A stretch of 64,000 nucleotides of DNA from Callorhinus ursinus (Eukaryota > Chordata > Mammalia > Carnivora > Otariidae): assembly GCF_003265705.1 (NCBI RefSeq), contig NW_020312904.1:6048940-6112939 (forward strand). The letters are read 5' to 3'. Positions 1 to 11,840 of this stretch are shown piece after piece; within the stretch, counting starts at the first letter, position 1, and every line of letters starts with the position of its first letter. The position numbers were made by a program, and so were the translations under genes. The notes under the pieces are model-generated. The model saw only the letters and a program-made list of their open reading frames with translations. It was not told the origin of the DNA and searched no databases.

Positions 1-963
1 AGGGAAAAAGAATAAAGAAGTAGAAGGAGGAGCAGGACTGGGGCTCTAATGGGAACCACACAGCTGGCTAAGTGTGCTCTGGGAAGAAGGGAGAGGGTCA
101 GGGCCGCAGAGTGGCTGGTGCCCTCCAGAGGGTGGGGGCACATTGCCTGAGCATCTACTCTGTGCAGGAACTTTGAACTCCCATAAGATATTCTCACCCT
201 CGAGTCACAGATGAAGGAACCAAGGCTTTCGGACAGAGTGGGATGGGGTGTCAAGGCCTGGCCAACCCCGATGCACTACTGCTTGATCCTCACAAACCCC
301 TTTTTTTTTTTTGCAGAACGCATGCCTTCTTGAAAGACTGCAAGGCCCCAAAGGAGAGAGATCACAGTGGATCTCTTCTCCCATCCCCAGAGCCAGGCGT
401 TTCTCCAAGTTAGGCAGATCCCTGGTTGTCTATCCAGGGGTCCTCCAGGGAATCTGCACTGGTAGAGAAAAGAGCAACAAACATATTGTGACATAAATTC
501 ACCGATGCGTGATGCAAGGTTGAGAATGATGAGTCTTGGAAATCTCCCCGTGCTCTTAATAATCATTGTCCTAAAGGTTGCACGTGAGCCACAAGGACTG
601 TCCTGGCCGGTTCACCTCAGCCGGATGCATTTGCATATTATTTGCCTGTTAGAGTTTACATGTGTTAAATTTGCATTTTCTTTATCACTATAGTATTGCA
701 TTATATCCCTCCAACTCAGAGCTGGAGTCCACGGCTCAAAGTGGCTCCCTCAGGCATAAATGTGAGGGTGCAATGAGACATATGAATTCTAGAACTCCTA
801 ATGAGTGAACATGAACACGGTAGCAGAAGGATGCGAACGCAGGCAAAACTGATTAATTTTGATGCCAAAGGCAGAGGAGATGTCCAAACTATAGAGACAC
901 CATGCAACGCTCCCTTCCTTCTAGCAAGAAAAGAGAAACTGATCTGAGAAGGTAGAAAAATTT

Positions 964-1290
964 TGGGGCTCAATTGTGACCCCACCCAAATTCGGAAGTT
1001 GAACTCCTAACCACTGGTACCTCCGAGCGTGCTTGTATTTGGATAGAGGGTCTTCAGAGAGGCAGTCGACTTAAACCAAGGTTGCTGGGGTGTGCCTTAA
1101 TCCAGAAGAGGTTAGGACACAGACACACCCAAAGGTCAAGGAGAAGACAGCCGTCTACAAGCCAAGGAGAGAGGAGGCCTCAGAAGAAGCCAACCTTGGT
1201 TTTGGACTTCTGGCCTCCAGAACTGAGGGAGCATAAATTTCTGTTGCTTCAGTGCCCAGCCCATGGTATTTTGTCACGGTGGCCCCAAGA
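964..1290 (+). repeat. MaLR (MLT1-type) LTR
   Basis: Shows the usual order of the family: the 'tgtatttgga' block near 1036, 'aggacacagacacac' near 1113, 'tctacaagccaaggagagagg' near 1153, and a 'cctccagaact' block near 1214 before the 3' end. It is diverged and solitary. Confidence 0.75.
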
Positions 1291-1576
1291 CACGAGTACA
1301 CTGCCCGAGACGGACGGCCAGAAATCACATTCAGAAAGCATGACACGCTGCAGGCAAAATTCCTTAACCCAAAGACATGGTTGGAGGTCACAGAGTGTCA
1401 GCTACGCCCTGCGTGGAAAGGCAAGGAAGACCACATGAGGGACTAGTAGACATTTTTATCTTTTGGATGAAACCACTGGCGTCTCGGCCTCTTGGCCTCT
1501 GACAGTTTGTGGATGAGCGCAAAGTGCTCGCTGGCTTCCGTGTGTCACCGAGAACCCAGGCTCCGGAGAAGAGATG

Positions 1577-1615
<39 letters not shown>

Positions 1616-1623
1616 CGCACGTG
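1577..1623. repeat. Alternating purine-pyrimidine tract (GT)n(GC)n
   Basis: A (GT)13 run passes into GC repeats and then GTGTGCGCACGTG with no break in purine-pyrimidine alternation. Such tracts are classic candidates for Z-DNA. Confidence 0.95.
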
Positions 1624-2489
1624 GGTATTAACCACCCCTTTTGTTTCAACAACAGACAAGCCACATTGACCTCAGTCTTGAGGGAGCACCAAATACAATT
1701 GGAATGAGAGGTTGTGCACGAAGGTCTTTCCATTTCTCCGTTACTCACAGAGACCTGTGGGGGCTCCGCAGAGCCCTCCTTGCCTTGCTTTGGTGGGGAG
1801 GAGATGGGGAAAGATAAGAAGCAAACCAAATTGCAGCCAGCAACGATGTGTCTTTTTAGCAGGCTGAAATGCGCCCCCCCCCCACGCAGGACTGGGTTTC
1901 CACATGCACGTGGAAGCCTTGCGAGGGAACTCTGGAAACACCGGATGTGATCGTTTTTTTTTTTCCTTCCTGACACTGTTAATTCCAGTAAAAGCCATTT
2001 CCCTGATTTCAAATGATTTGCAAGCATGACATTTCTTAGAAGTATCTTGTTTTGCCTGAATGTGTTCCGTGGCCAAATATCACAATTTTCACGGAGATAA
2101 GCTGTGGGAACTTCTAGAAGATAGGAGGGTGGTGCAAACAGCTCAGTCGCTGACAGTTTCGCTCTTTCCCAGTCCGCTCCAGTAAAACCAAAATAATAGT
2201 AATTCTAGCTAGCATTTAGCAAAGACGCCCTTCCTGCGTGTCACGCACGGTTTGAAGCACCTCATATTTCCACACTCATATAATCCGTGAATGAGTGTTG
2301 GAGGTAGGTACTTTTACCCAGATTCCCAGATGAGGCAAAGTCGTTTTCCAAATTATTGCTGTGACTCTTTTCAAGGAAGTTTTTGAACTGAAGAATTCCA
2401 CGACTACGGACATAACCATAGGATGAATTTTCACAAACGACGCCCTCTATGAGCAGCAGCAGAAACCCCCCTGAGTTCCCCCCCCAGTC

Positions 2490-3640
2490 ACCCCCATGGG
2501 GTCTTCTCGAACCCCCATCAGCATTGTCTGCTTTGCACTTTCTGCGTGCCTGGCTTTACTCACTCACTCTGATGTCGGCAAACTCTGTCCTTGCTGGTGC
2601 TGGGTCACTGTGACTTGCTCCTTCCCAGTGTTGTCTGTGGTTCCAAGGTGTGAATACACCACATTCTTTCGTGGTAGAGACCCATTCTCTCGTTGATAGA
2701 CTTTTGGGTGCTTCTGATTTGGGGTTATTATGAATGAAGCTGCCATGAACTATGGTCCCAGATCTGGGGGGAACATGGGTGTGATTTCTGTTGCACGTAC
2801 CCGGGGGTGGGATGTGCTAGGTCAGTGGGCGTGTGTCTTTGGTGAATGTTGCCAAAATGTGTTCCAAAGCAGCCAATGCACACTCATGGGTGGTGCATGG
2901 TGGCTGTCTCTTCCCCAGAACCCTGCTGGTGGGTGTGCGGTGCTATGACCTAGCCGTGTGCTTTTAATTCTCACTTCCTTGCCGACTAACACATTTGTGC
3001 ATCCCTGCGCTGTTTACTGGCCACATCTGGATCCCCTTCTGTGAGGTCATTGGTTCATCCCCACGCCCCCCACCCCCCACCTCCGCTTCATCACATTGCT
3101 TTGTAGGACTTCCCTATAGATTCGGGATGCAGACCTTTGCCATACATTTCTGCTGCAGACGTCCTTTCTCACTCTGTGGGTGACCTTTTTCTCTCTCTTC
3201 TCGAACAGAATTTCTTAAATTTAACGCAGCCCAATTTATCAATCATTTCCTTTGCATGAATGCTTTTTGTGTCCTTTTAAGATGCCTTTGTATAACCCAA
3301 GTAGTGAAGATATTCACTTACGTTCTCTCCTAGAAGGTTGTTTTACGTTTCTTGTTGTTTGGTTCTCAATCCACTGGGAAGTAGGTTTTTTGTTTTTTTT
3401 TTTAAGGTATTATTTATTTATTTGACAGATAGAGATACAGTGAGAGACGGAACACAAGCAGGGGGAGTGGGAGAGGGAGAAGCAGGCTTCCCACCGAGCG
3501 GGGAGCCCGATACGGGTCTCGATCCCAGGGCCCTGGGATCATGACCTGAGCCTAAGGCAGACGCTTAATGACTGAGCCACCCAGGCGTCCCGAGTCAACA
3601 CCATTCATTAAAGGTGTGTGTTTCTGTTGCTATTGTTAGT
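2490..3640 (-). repeat. Ancient L1 fragment, interrupted by a SINE
   Basis: Read on the + strand, it resembles antisense L1 ORF2 3' sequence: the 'gggttattatgaatgaagctgccatgaac' type block (about 2724), and 'cccaatttatcaatcatttcctttgcatg' further on (about 3228). A CAN-SINE splits it at 3386-3591. Confidence 0.7.
3386..3591 (-). mobile_element. CAN-SINE
   Basis: Reverse-orientation copy: T-rich start, GA-rich (reversed CT) tail, B-box region, and the tRNA-like head ending in 'gagccacccaggcgtccc'. Inserted in ancient L1. Confidence 0.95.
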
Positions 3641-3841
3641 TTTTGAACTCCTACATTTTCTTACTCTTACCTCAACACTCAACACAAGAGACACTCTTGT
3701 GTCTCTTAAAAATTTACTTAAAACTGAAGGCGCCCAGTGACAAGCAGGGGCTGGGCAGCTGGTACCACGGAGACCAGCCCCCTTTGCTGAGCCTGCGCTG
3801 TGTGGCTGGTACTGCCCGGGACCATACAGCTGCCTCCCGGG

Positions 3842-3965
3842 TAACAGCTCACCCTGCCCGCTGCATCCCCATTCTGCAGAGGAGAAGACTGAGGCTCAAG
3901 AGCCAGGGGACGTGCCCAAGGCACACGGCTTGTGCCCAGCAGCTCCAAGGCGGTCGTGAAGGAGA
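3842..3965 (-). repeat. MIR fragment
   Basis: Reverse MIR core: 'ctgcagaggagaagactgaggctcaag', followed by a 'gtgcccaaggcacacggc' block. Diverged. Confidence 0.5.
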
Positions 3966-6351
3966 ATGGTGGTGATAAGCCTGGGCACCTGGGGTGAGGT
4001 TCCAGTTCTCAGAGCACTGTGGATCAAGAAAGGGGCTGGTGACCCCAGGGCACTGGCCCTGGCTAAGAGAATGGAGCTCAGAGCCCATGGCGGGAGGCAG
4101 AGCCAGCAGAACAGGGCACATACCCCCGGGGGTTGAAGCGGAGACATTCCCGGGGTTTCCTGGAGGAGGCGTGGACAGGGCTTGTGGGATGAGTCTTCCT
4201 GGGACGTGATCCCCCGCACACTGAAGGCACTTTGGAAATGACAGGAGTCTGCCTCTTTGATTTCTTCCTCTCACTTGGAAAAACCCCACCTCAGGCCAGG
4301 AAAACCCAGCCCTGGGTCACAGAGACATAATTGGTATTTAATCTGCTGGTCTTATCCATCTGGAAAGGGGTGGAGCAGCGAGGGAATCTGCCAGATTTGG
4401 AGCCAGATGCCCAGATGATTTGGTTAGGGCCAAAGCTGTGCAGACAGAGAGCCCGACAAGTCCTGGGAGGGCCGATGGAGGGAGGCTGTGGGCTGCAGAA
4501 CCACAAGCCCTTGTGGCTGGCGGGGTGGCCCCGTCCGCCCCCATGGTGCCTCCCTGGACAGGCCCCCAGGTAACCAGCGCTGCACCCTGAGTCCAGGAGG
4601 GAAGGATGAGCATTCTTCCTAGTTTCCCCATGAGGAGGTGGAGGCTCTGAGTGGCCCGTAGTCTCCTGGAGGATGAAGAGCTGGGGCATGCCCAAGGCGG
4701 GGAGACCAGGGGGTGGGTGGTGGGGAGTCCGCACTGGCCGCCAGCCCCTGTCCCGCCCTCCTTCCCCGGCCTAGCGGGACCGGAGGGCCCTGGCATTTCT
4801 GCCCCTCTTCTCTCCCACTGCCCCCCAGAGGGAGACCCAGGGATAGATTCAAGTCCAGGGAGTTGGCCTCTCAAAGCTGCCTGAGGGAGTATATGGGGGG
4901 CGCCTGTCACCCCCTCCCACGTATGTCCATGACTCAGGGGACAACTTAAAGTCTTCCCTTGGTTCCCGAATGACTGATGCACCCTTGGCTGTGCTGTCCT
5001 TTGTCCTGCTTTGCTGAGGAACAATTTTTTAAGTTGATTAGGGGACATTCCTATCTCCTGATTGTTTTGTTTTGTTCGGAAAGAAGGTCAAAGCAGCTTG
5101 GACTGGGGCAGTCAGGGAGAAAGACACGCCCCAGGGGCCTCTTCATTCTGCCCTTTGGTGGGAGACAGCAATAGCCCTGCTGAGGCCTCCCATGGACACT
5201 GATGGGGTCCCCAGACAGCAGGAATGGGGCAGTTGGTGGGTGTGGCTGGCAGGCCCCCCACTCTCCACTCACTCTGCCCTTGCCCTATTGTTTTGGGGGT
5301 GGGGGGTTCTACTTCATCGGAGGAATTTCTTAAAGTAAAATGTTGGACATTGGGGGGTTGGTCTCGCTCCTTCCTGCTGGGTCTGGGCGCAGCTGCACAA
5401 ACCCAGACGAGCCTGGCCCTCGGCTTTCTCACTAAGCCCTGGGGTCCTGGGGACCCTCTTTGGCTGCAGCCTGGGTCTCTGTCCGTCATCTGCAAAACAC
5501 GCTATTCAGTCCCGCTTTCAAGGCTGCGGCAAGAGGCAAAGCGAGCTGGCTGTCAGGCTCCCTCCCTGTGTGTGCTCATGGTTTCCCCTCCTGGAGACTC
5601 ATCTGTTTGATGAACAGATGCCCAGAAGGCGTTGGAGCCACGCCAGCCTCCTGTGGATGCTCTGTGGCCAAGAGCCATAGATGAATGGCAGGAACTCTGG
5701 CCGGTGGGAGAGCAGAACTCATGAGATTACAGTTCACAGTGATGATGCACCGGCTCTCCGGGCGCCAGGCTGAGGCCATCGGTCCCTGGCCGGCTGCGGG
5801 CTTTCCCCCGCCAGCCCACAAGAGGCCCAGCTGGGTCTGTGTCCAGCCCTCGGCAGAGGCAGCCGGGCACCTGGAGAGACCACCCAGCATGACAGGACAT
5901 GCTGGGGACACTGTCATCCCAAAGAGAGAGGACAGGCTGGGTGGTGCACGGGCAGGAATGGGGGTACCCAGGACTCATTGCTCTCGGCCTCATACCAGCC
6001 TCCTCTTGGGGGACCCCGAGACCATGACTGTGCGGACATGTGCTATCTATGACAGCACCTGAGCTTTACAAGGAGCTCCCATTCGATCTTGAGAGCAGCC
6101 CTAGGAGGCGCCCAGTAAGGAACCAGAGGAACAATATGAGCTTTGCCAGGTACCCGATTGCTAGCCCAAGCCAGGAGCTTCCCGCACACCCAGAACATGC
6201 CGTGGGGCAGCCCCCAAGCTGATTTCCGCTTCGAGATGTGAAGTGATAGCCGAGGTCCCGCAGAGGAGCTCAGGAAGAACCAGCGAACATTCCTCTCGCT
6301 GCGCCCCGCCCCAGCTGACCTGAGACCTGTTGGCTGGAAAGAGCCACTTTA

Positions 6352-6569
6352 TTTATTTATTTTTTAAAAAATACTTTACTTATTTATTTGACAGAGAGAG
6401 AGAGAGAGAGACACAGCGAGAGAGGGAACACAAGCAGGGGGAGTGGGAGAGGGAGAAGCAGGCTTCCCGCTGAGCAGGGAGCCCGATGCGGGGCTCGCTC
6501 GATGTGGGGCTCGATCCCAGGGCCTGAGCCGAAGGCAGACGCTTAATGACTAAGCCACCCAGGCGCCCG
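6352..6569 (-). mobile_element. CAN-SINE with 17-bp target duplication
   Basis: Complete reverse copy. TSD tggaaagagccacttta at 6335-6351 and tggaaggagccacttta at 6570-6586 (one mismatch). Confidence 0.96.
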
Positions 6570-6719
6570 TGGAAGGAGCCACTTTAAACTCCATGGGAAG
6601 GCTCAGGGTCAGAGTCAGCGCTCCCCACCCCTCCCTCCTCCCCCCCACCAAAGAATTCAATTGTCTGGGGCAGTTGGCACCCCACAGCTGCCCTGGCTTG
6701 TTCTCCCCACAGCCTTTCC

Positions 6720-6850
6720 AACAGGCAGGGCAAGGAACCAAATTCCATCTTCAAGAGGAGAAAACTCAGGTCCAGAGAGGGCAATGGGCTTGGCCAGAAC
6801 CACACAGCGTCAGCGGCAGGACTTGGACCCAAGCCTCCTGAGGTTGAGGA
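6720..6850 (-). repeat. MIR fragment
   Basis: Reverse MIR core: 'agaggagaaaactcaggtcc', then an 'agaaccacacagcgtcagcggcaggacttggaccc'-type block typical of the element's tRNA-proximal part. Confidence 0.5.
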
Positions 6851-6991
6851 CAGAGTGGGCCCAGCCAGGCCAGAGACTGGGCAGTGATGCAGGGGTCTCC
6901 CTCCCTGGTCCAGGGCACAGTAAGAGCCAGCCCCTGGGCCCATGAGGCTGGCGAGGGTGTCTGGGCAGCTCTCAGGATAGCCCCAGAGCGG

Positions 6992-7054
6992 CCCCTGCAC
7001 GTCCCTGCCCCTGCACGTCCCTGCCCCTGCAAGTCCCTGCCCCTGCACGCTGCC
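6992..7054. repeat. 16-bp minisatellite, about 3.9 copies
   Basis: The unit cccctgcacgtccctg is repeated at 6992, 7008 and 7024 (one substitution), with a partial fourth copy at 7040. Confidence 0.9.
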
Positions 7055-7583
7055 AGTCTCTGAAGCCAGGGGAGCTGGCTGTGACCGAGGGAGCTGCATG
7101 GGGGTGCATGGGCCATGGGAGCCCAGAGCAGGGGTCCGACCTTCACAGCTTTGTGAAAACATATCTAGGTTTAGATTATTTTTAGTTACTCTGCTCAGTA
7201 TATGTTGTGAATCCTCTATTTGTAGATTCATGACTTGCACCGTTTCTGGAAAATTCCCAGCCATGATCTCCTCATTTGCCACCTGCCCTCCAAGCCTGCC
7301 TTCTGGGACTCCTTCTTATTCTCTGTGGTGTTCCTTAGCCTCCTTCACACGTTTGATCTCCTTGCCTCTCTGAGCTGCCCAACGAGCAGTGTTTCTTCAT
7401 CCCTGTCTCCCAGCCATTTCTTCATCTTGTCCCAGTGGTTGACGAAGCCCCTTTCTGCTGAGGATTTAATTTTTAAGATTGTTTTTAATATCTTCACGTT
7501 CCATTTGGTTTAATTTTAAATCTCCCTGACCACTGCAGATAGTCTCTTGTCCCCCGATCACTATTTAATTTCATCTTTTATAT

Positions 7584-7783
7584 ATATATATTTTAAAGAT
7601 TTTATTTACTCCTTTGACAGAGACCGAGACAGCGAGAGAGGGAACACAAGCAGGGGGAGTGGGAGAGGGAGAAGCAGGCTTCCCGCGGAGCAGGGAGCCC
7701 GATGTGGGGCTCGATGCCAGGACCCTGGGACCATGACCTGAGCCGAAGGCAGACGCTTAACGACTGAGCCACCCAGGCGCCCC
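7584..7783 (-). mobile_element. CAN-SINE with target duplication
   Basis: Complete reverse copy; TSD tcatcttttatat at 7571-7583 and 7784-7796, perfect, suggesting a fairly young insertion. Confidence 0.96.
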
Positions 7784-8089
7784 TCATCTTTTATATTTTT
7801 AAATATTCGGAACTTGGTTGTTTTATGTTCTGTATCTGATGTCTGCTCTCTGTAGTCCTCGGTGGGGGCAGGGAGTTATGTCTATATTTCCAGCATGTTT
7901 TACTTCAGCTGACTCTCATTCATAATGGCTCATTTCCATGTGCACGTGTGTGTGTGTTTTGTAAACTCATATGTTGTTGAACTTAACCTGGAAATCCAGA
8001 GGGCCCAAACCAGGGATGCCTTCCCCCTAAGAGGCTTTGCACTTGCTTCTGCCAGGAGCCAGGATCCTGGGTCATTACTAACCTGGGGC

Positions 8090-8650
8090 TGTTAGGAGTT
8101 AGTTGGACAGTTAGGTAGTCAGGGTCAGGGTCCCCAACAAGAAAAGATGGAGTCAGGACAGCTAAGGTAAAACAGCACGGCCATCCCGTTCTGCAGCTTA
8201 GACAGGACCCGCCCTCACATTCTGCTTTGCAGCCTCTGCAGAAGTGACTTCTGCAAAATGTCCTAAAATAAGATAGTTAACCACAAGGCCTTTGTCAATA
8301 TCACAGGCAAGGGGCAGTTAGGAACTAAGTCCCCAGATACCAGCCACAAAAAACCATCAGCGCATAGACATGAACCTAATAGATAGATACGTGACCAAAG
8401 CCCTGTTTGGCATGACTCAGCACAGCCTGGTTGCTTAAGATAGTTCCGCAAGAGAGCTCATAAAACCCCTCAACTTAGAAACTCTGCGGGCAACTGTCTT
8501 GGGTCCCCCTCCCTCTCCAGGAGTTTTATACTATTGCCCAATGAACTTTGCCTTGCTGCCCACCACTCTTCATCCGGCCCACCTCTTCATTCTTCGAAGC
8601 GGCGTTGACCAAGGACCGCGGGCACTAAAGGCAGAAAAGTCCTGCAACAG
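8090..8650 (+). repeat. Solitary class I ERV-like LTR
   Basis: Begins near a TGTTAGG, has a TATA-like 'ataaaaccc' at about 8460, a degenerate polyadenylation region ('caatgaactttgcc', about 8539) followed by a CT- and GC-rich downstream part, and ends near 'ctgcaaca'. This order (U3, TATA, R/polyA, U5) and the wording resemble carnivore gammaretrovirus-like LTRs. No internal viral genes adjoin it, so it is probably a solo LTR. Boundaries are approximate and I saw no clear target duplication. Confidence 0.62.
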
Positions 8651-8925
8651 GACCCTGGTGCCTTTCGAGGATCCTAGCTTCCTGTGGGGGGAACGGGTTT
8701 CCTTGCCCCTTGCACGCCACGTGGCCCAAGGCTGCTTCTCCAGGGTGTCCTCAGGCCCCCGCCACTCTCGCTCTCCACCGCACCCCTGCTCCGGGGCTGG
8801 TTCCGGCCTTGGCTCTTCTCCTGATTTGAGAATTCCAACTGGCAGGTGCTTCCCACATATACTTTGCTCTTTCCCACCTCTGGGCTTTTGCTCAGGCTGT
8901 TCTTTCTGCCTGGAACACATTTTCT

Positions 8926-9117
8926 TTCTTTTTTAAGATTTTATTTATTTATTTGAAAGAGAGAGAGTGAACTTGCAGGGGGGGAGCAGGGGGAGGACAA
9001 GCAGACTCCATGCTCTGTGCGGAGCCCGATGCGGGAGTCGATCCCACGACCCTGAGATCATGACCTGAGCTGAAATCAAGAGTCAGACGCTTAACCGACT
9101 GAGCCACCCAGGCGCCC
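8926..9117 (-). mobile_element. CAN-SINE with 17-bp target duplication
   Basis: Reverse copy of an older subfamily ('ctgagatcatgacctgagctgaaatcaag' type). Perfect TSD cctggaacacattttct at 8909-8925 and 9118-9134. Confidence 0.96.
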
Positions 9118-9134
9118 CCTGGAACACATTTTCT

Positions 9135-11100
9135 AGCTGCTTTTCCTCTTCTTTCTCATCAGAAAGCTTTCCCCACAGGCCTTGCTGGGACAGACACCTC
9201 CTCTGGTCTTCTGTGGCCCCTGGACCCGCCCCCTACCCCTGTCCGCTGCTTCCCCCGTGCCCCTCCCTAAACAGTGAGCCTCAGGCAGCACAGAGCCTGC
9301 TTGCAGGGTGCTCAGCAAGGGTTTGCTGAGGGAGTGCATGAGTCGGCCTATGGTAGTACCCCAAGCTGCTGCTGACTGAAATGTCTGAGTGTCCGGCCAC
9401 ACTAAGGGAGCCCTGGAGTCCGTAGTCAATGCCCGGGAGTGGGGCGGAGGGGTGGGTCACGACCCACGTGGTGGGAGGCCTGGCTCCGTCCAGTAGTAGG
9501 TGCTCCTGCTTGGAGCTCATGCACTCCCATCAGGTGGCCGTGCCCTGGGAGCATGGCTCCCACGTGTGTCCATCCCAGCAGGCCTGAGGCCCAAGCTACG
9601 GCTGTCACCCCCCCTTCCCTCTGGTCTCTGGGCACCAGAGGAGGCACCTGGGGATTGACAGTGTCTGGCCCCAACAGCAAAAGGCCTCAGCCTGTCCGTA
9701 CCTGGGGACAGACTAGGAGCCAGAGTCAGTCTCTGGGGCTACCTCCTCCCGAGGCCACCGTCTGACCCTGTCCCTCACTTACTCCTCTGTCACACTCTCC
9801 GGTCCCCTGTGCCCCTCCTGGCTACCCTGTGCTCTCCAGACCGGGCCAGGGCTCCCCCTCCCCTCCAGCCTCGGGGGACACTCCCAGGCCCCAGGCTGCT
9901 AGGCCTGAGGGAGGCACACGGCTGCAAGTGCTGTCCTCTTGGCTCAGCTGAGACCAGCTGAAATCTCCCCCAAAGCAAATTTCCTAGGAAACTGGGGGCA
10001 AACAAAGGCCAAACAACAGAAAGAACAGAGGTCCCAAGAGGGGGAGGCCAGGCGAGCCCCCTGCCAGGGCGTCCCCAGGGCTGAGCCTGAGCCCGGCTCC
10101 AAATGCCTGGCCCCCTCCCACCAGCAGGGGCCTCCTGCCCAGGCTCCAGGGAGTATCTCAGTTGGGGCCCCAGAGGCCCTCTCTGTTCCCCTGGGGATCC
10201 TGGCAGGGGAGGTGAGGAGAGTAAACCCCCCGGAAGAATAAAGTGTCCTCTGAGAGGTCAGCAGGGAGGCCCGGGACAGAGGGCACTCTGACCGCCCCCC
10301 CCAGTCTGAGGGTCCCCCCTGCCCCAGACCCTCACAGTTGTTCAATCTCCTGCCACACTCCTGGGTCTACGGGGCCCTCCCAGGGCGAGAGGGTGCTCCG
10401 AGCAGCCCCCAAGAGTGTCCAGACCATGGGTGCGCTGGCCTGGAGGTGCAAACGGGGAACCAGCCCCAGGGCCCCCCGAAGCACCCCGGGCCTGCGGGAA
10501 CCTCTGGCCGTACCGCAGCTGAAAGCCAGTCAAGAGCCCAGACCCGGGGCTTGGCACAGTGGAGCTGCACATAAGATGTCAATGTTTGCCAGGGACCGAG
10601 AAGGTCAGGCGGAACCCAGAAGCCTTGGGCAGGGTCTTTCTGACTACACAGAAGAAGCTGGACCCCAGGGGAGATCATGGCACCTGGTGAGAGAAAAGCC
10701 CCGGGAGCTCTCTTTTCTCCTGCCCGGGGGGCATTTGAGGCCCCACGCTTGGGGTGTTTCTGCCTCCCCGGCGATTTGGTCTTGAAGGAGTTCAGAACAT
10801 GCCACCCCCAGCTATGCGTATCGATTCTGCCGATCTGAGGGGGCAGCCAGGGCGCAGGGGTGCGGGAGAACTTGGCTCCGGGGCCCCAGATCAGGTGCGG
10901 CCGACGCCGGGAAGACAGCGCACTGACACCTCAAACACTCTCCCCAGAGAACTGAAAAGTCATCCAGGTTCATATAGGGCAAATGTGGGACAAAGGTTGG
11001 TGGGCACATGCGGGTGGACCGGAGGGGTGAGGTCGGTCATTGTTGTGGGCTCAGTCACCTGGGGAACTTGCTGGCTCAGGGGGAGGCGGGGAGCCCTATG
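9135..11100. other. GC-rich non-coding stretch without recognised repeats or genes
   Basis: Several open frames occur because GC content is high, but none has a recognisable product, splice context or codon bias. It contains a short inverted repeat, gtgggtc/gacccac at 9452-9467, overlapping a CACGTG E-box (9465-9470). No function is assigned. Confidence 0.5.
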
Positions 11101-11189
11101 GCTTGAGGGAGTGGTTTCGGTCCTGTCACTGGCTGCTTTGCCTGCCGGTCTTCTGCCTGAGTTAAGAGATACTCCGGAAAGAAGAACTT

Positions 11190-11720
11190 TATCAGTTAGA
11201 AAGTTCAAGGTCAGAATGGCAGCAGCTGAAGAGATCACACTTTCAAAGGCCCTCGAGAAGCAGGGGTGCAGCAAGGGCTCTCCGCCCTCCCCCTTTCTAC
11301 CTAAAAGCCGGTCATCACATTTCCCAAGAAAAAAGGTGCCCTCCCTGCACCAAGAAGAGAACATTCTTATCACCAGAGCCCAGGGGTCGATGCCAAATCG
11401 GATGTGTGCCAACAAACCTGCTAAAACAAGCCTCGAGTTTCTCTGGACGCTTCCTGGTCACTGCCCCACAATCTACTGGCCCAGCCAAGCCCCTTGGTCT
11501 GGTCACATCCCTACAAGGTGTCGTTCTTTGTTTTGGAAAGCATATAAGCTTTGGGGCCTAAGGCCTCTTAGATCTTTCTTTTTTCTTTTGAAGACTGCTG
11601 TGTACACCTAGAAACATTATAGAAACCTGTACGCTTCTCTCCTGCTAATCTCTCATGTCGGCTAAATCTCAGGCCAGCCGCAGAACCTGAGGGGAGCAGG
11701 AAGTTTTCCCTCCCCTGCTG
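11190..11720 (+). repeat. LTR-like repeat, family shared with 19.3-20.45 kb
   Basis: Contains a TATA-like 'catataag' at 11541-11548. It ends with a 'cttctctcctgctaatctct' block and 'ccagccgcagaacctgagg' before 'gaagttttccctccc'. This 3' order recurs in a second copy further right (19.24-20.45 kb, split by SINEs). No internal retroviral genes are seen. Start is uncertain. Confidence 0.5.
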
Positions 11721-11840
11721 TTTGGAATCTCCCATAGATGCTACCAGCCAATGAATCCCATTTGTGTCTAAGTGAGTGAGATGGGTTGCTGATTCAAGGC
11801 CTCCCAACCCTAAAACAAAACAAGCGAACACAAAAGCCTT

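Noticed and set aside
10115..10135. CTCF site (ccaccagcaggggcct)
   Set aside because: Resembles the core motif, but one short match without binding or conservation evidence is not enough to call a feature.
10754..11611. 285-codon plus-strand open frame
   Set aside because: No recognisable protein. Its right half runs through the LTR-like repeat; judged to be chance.
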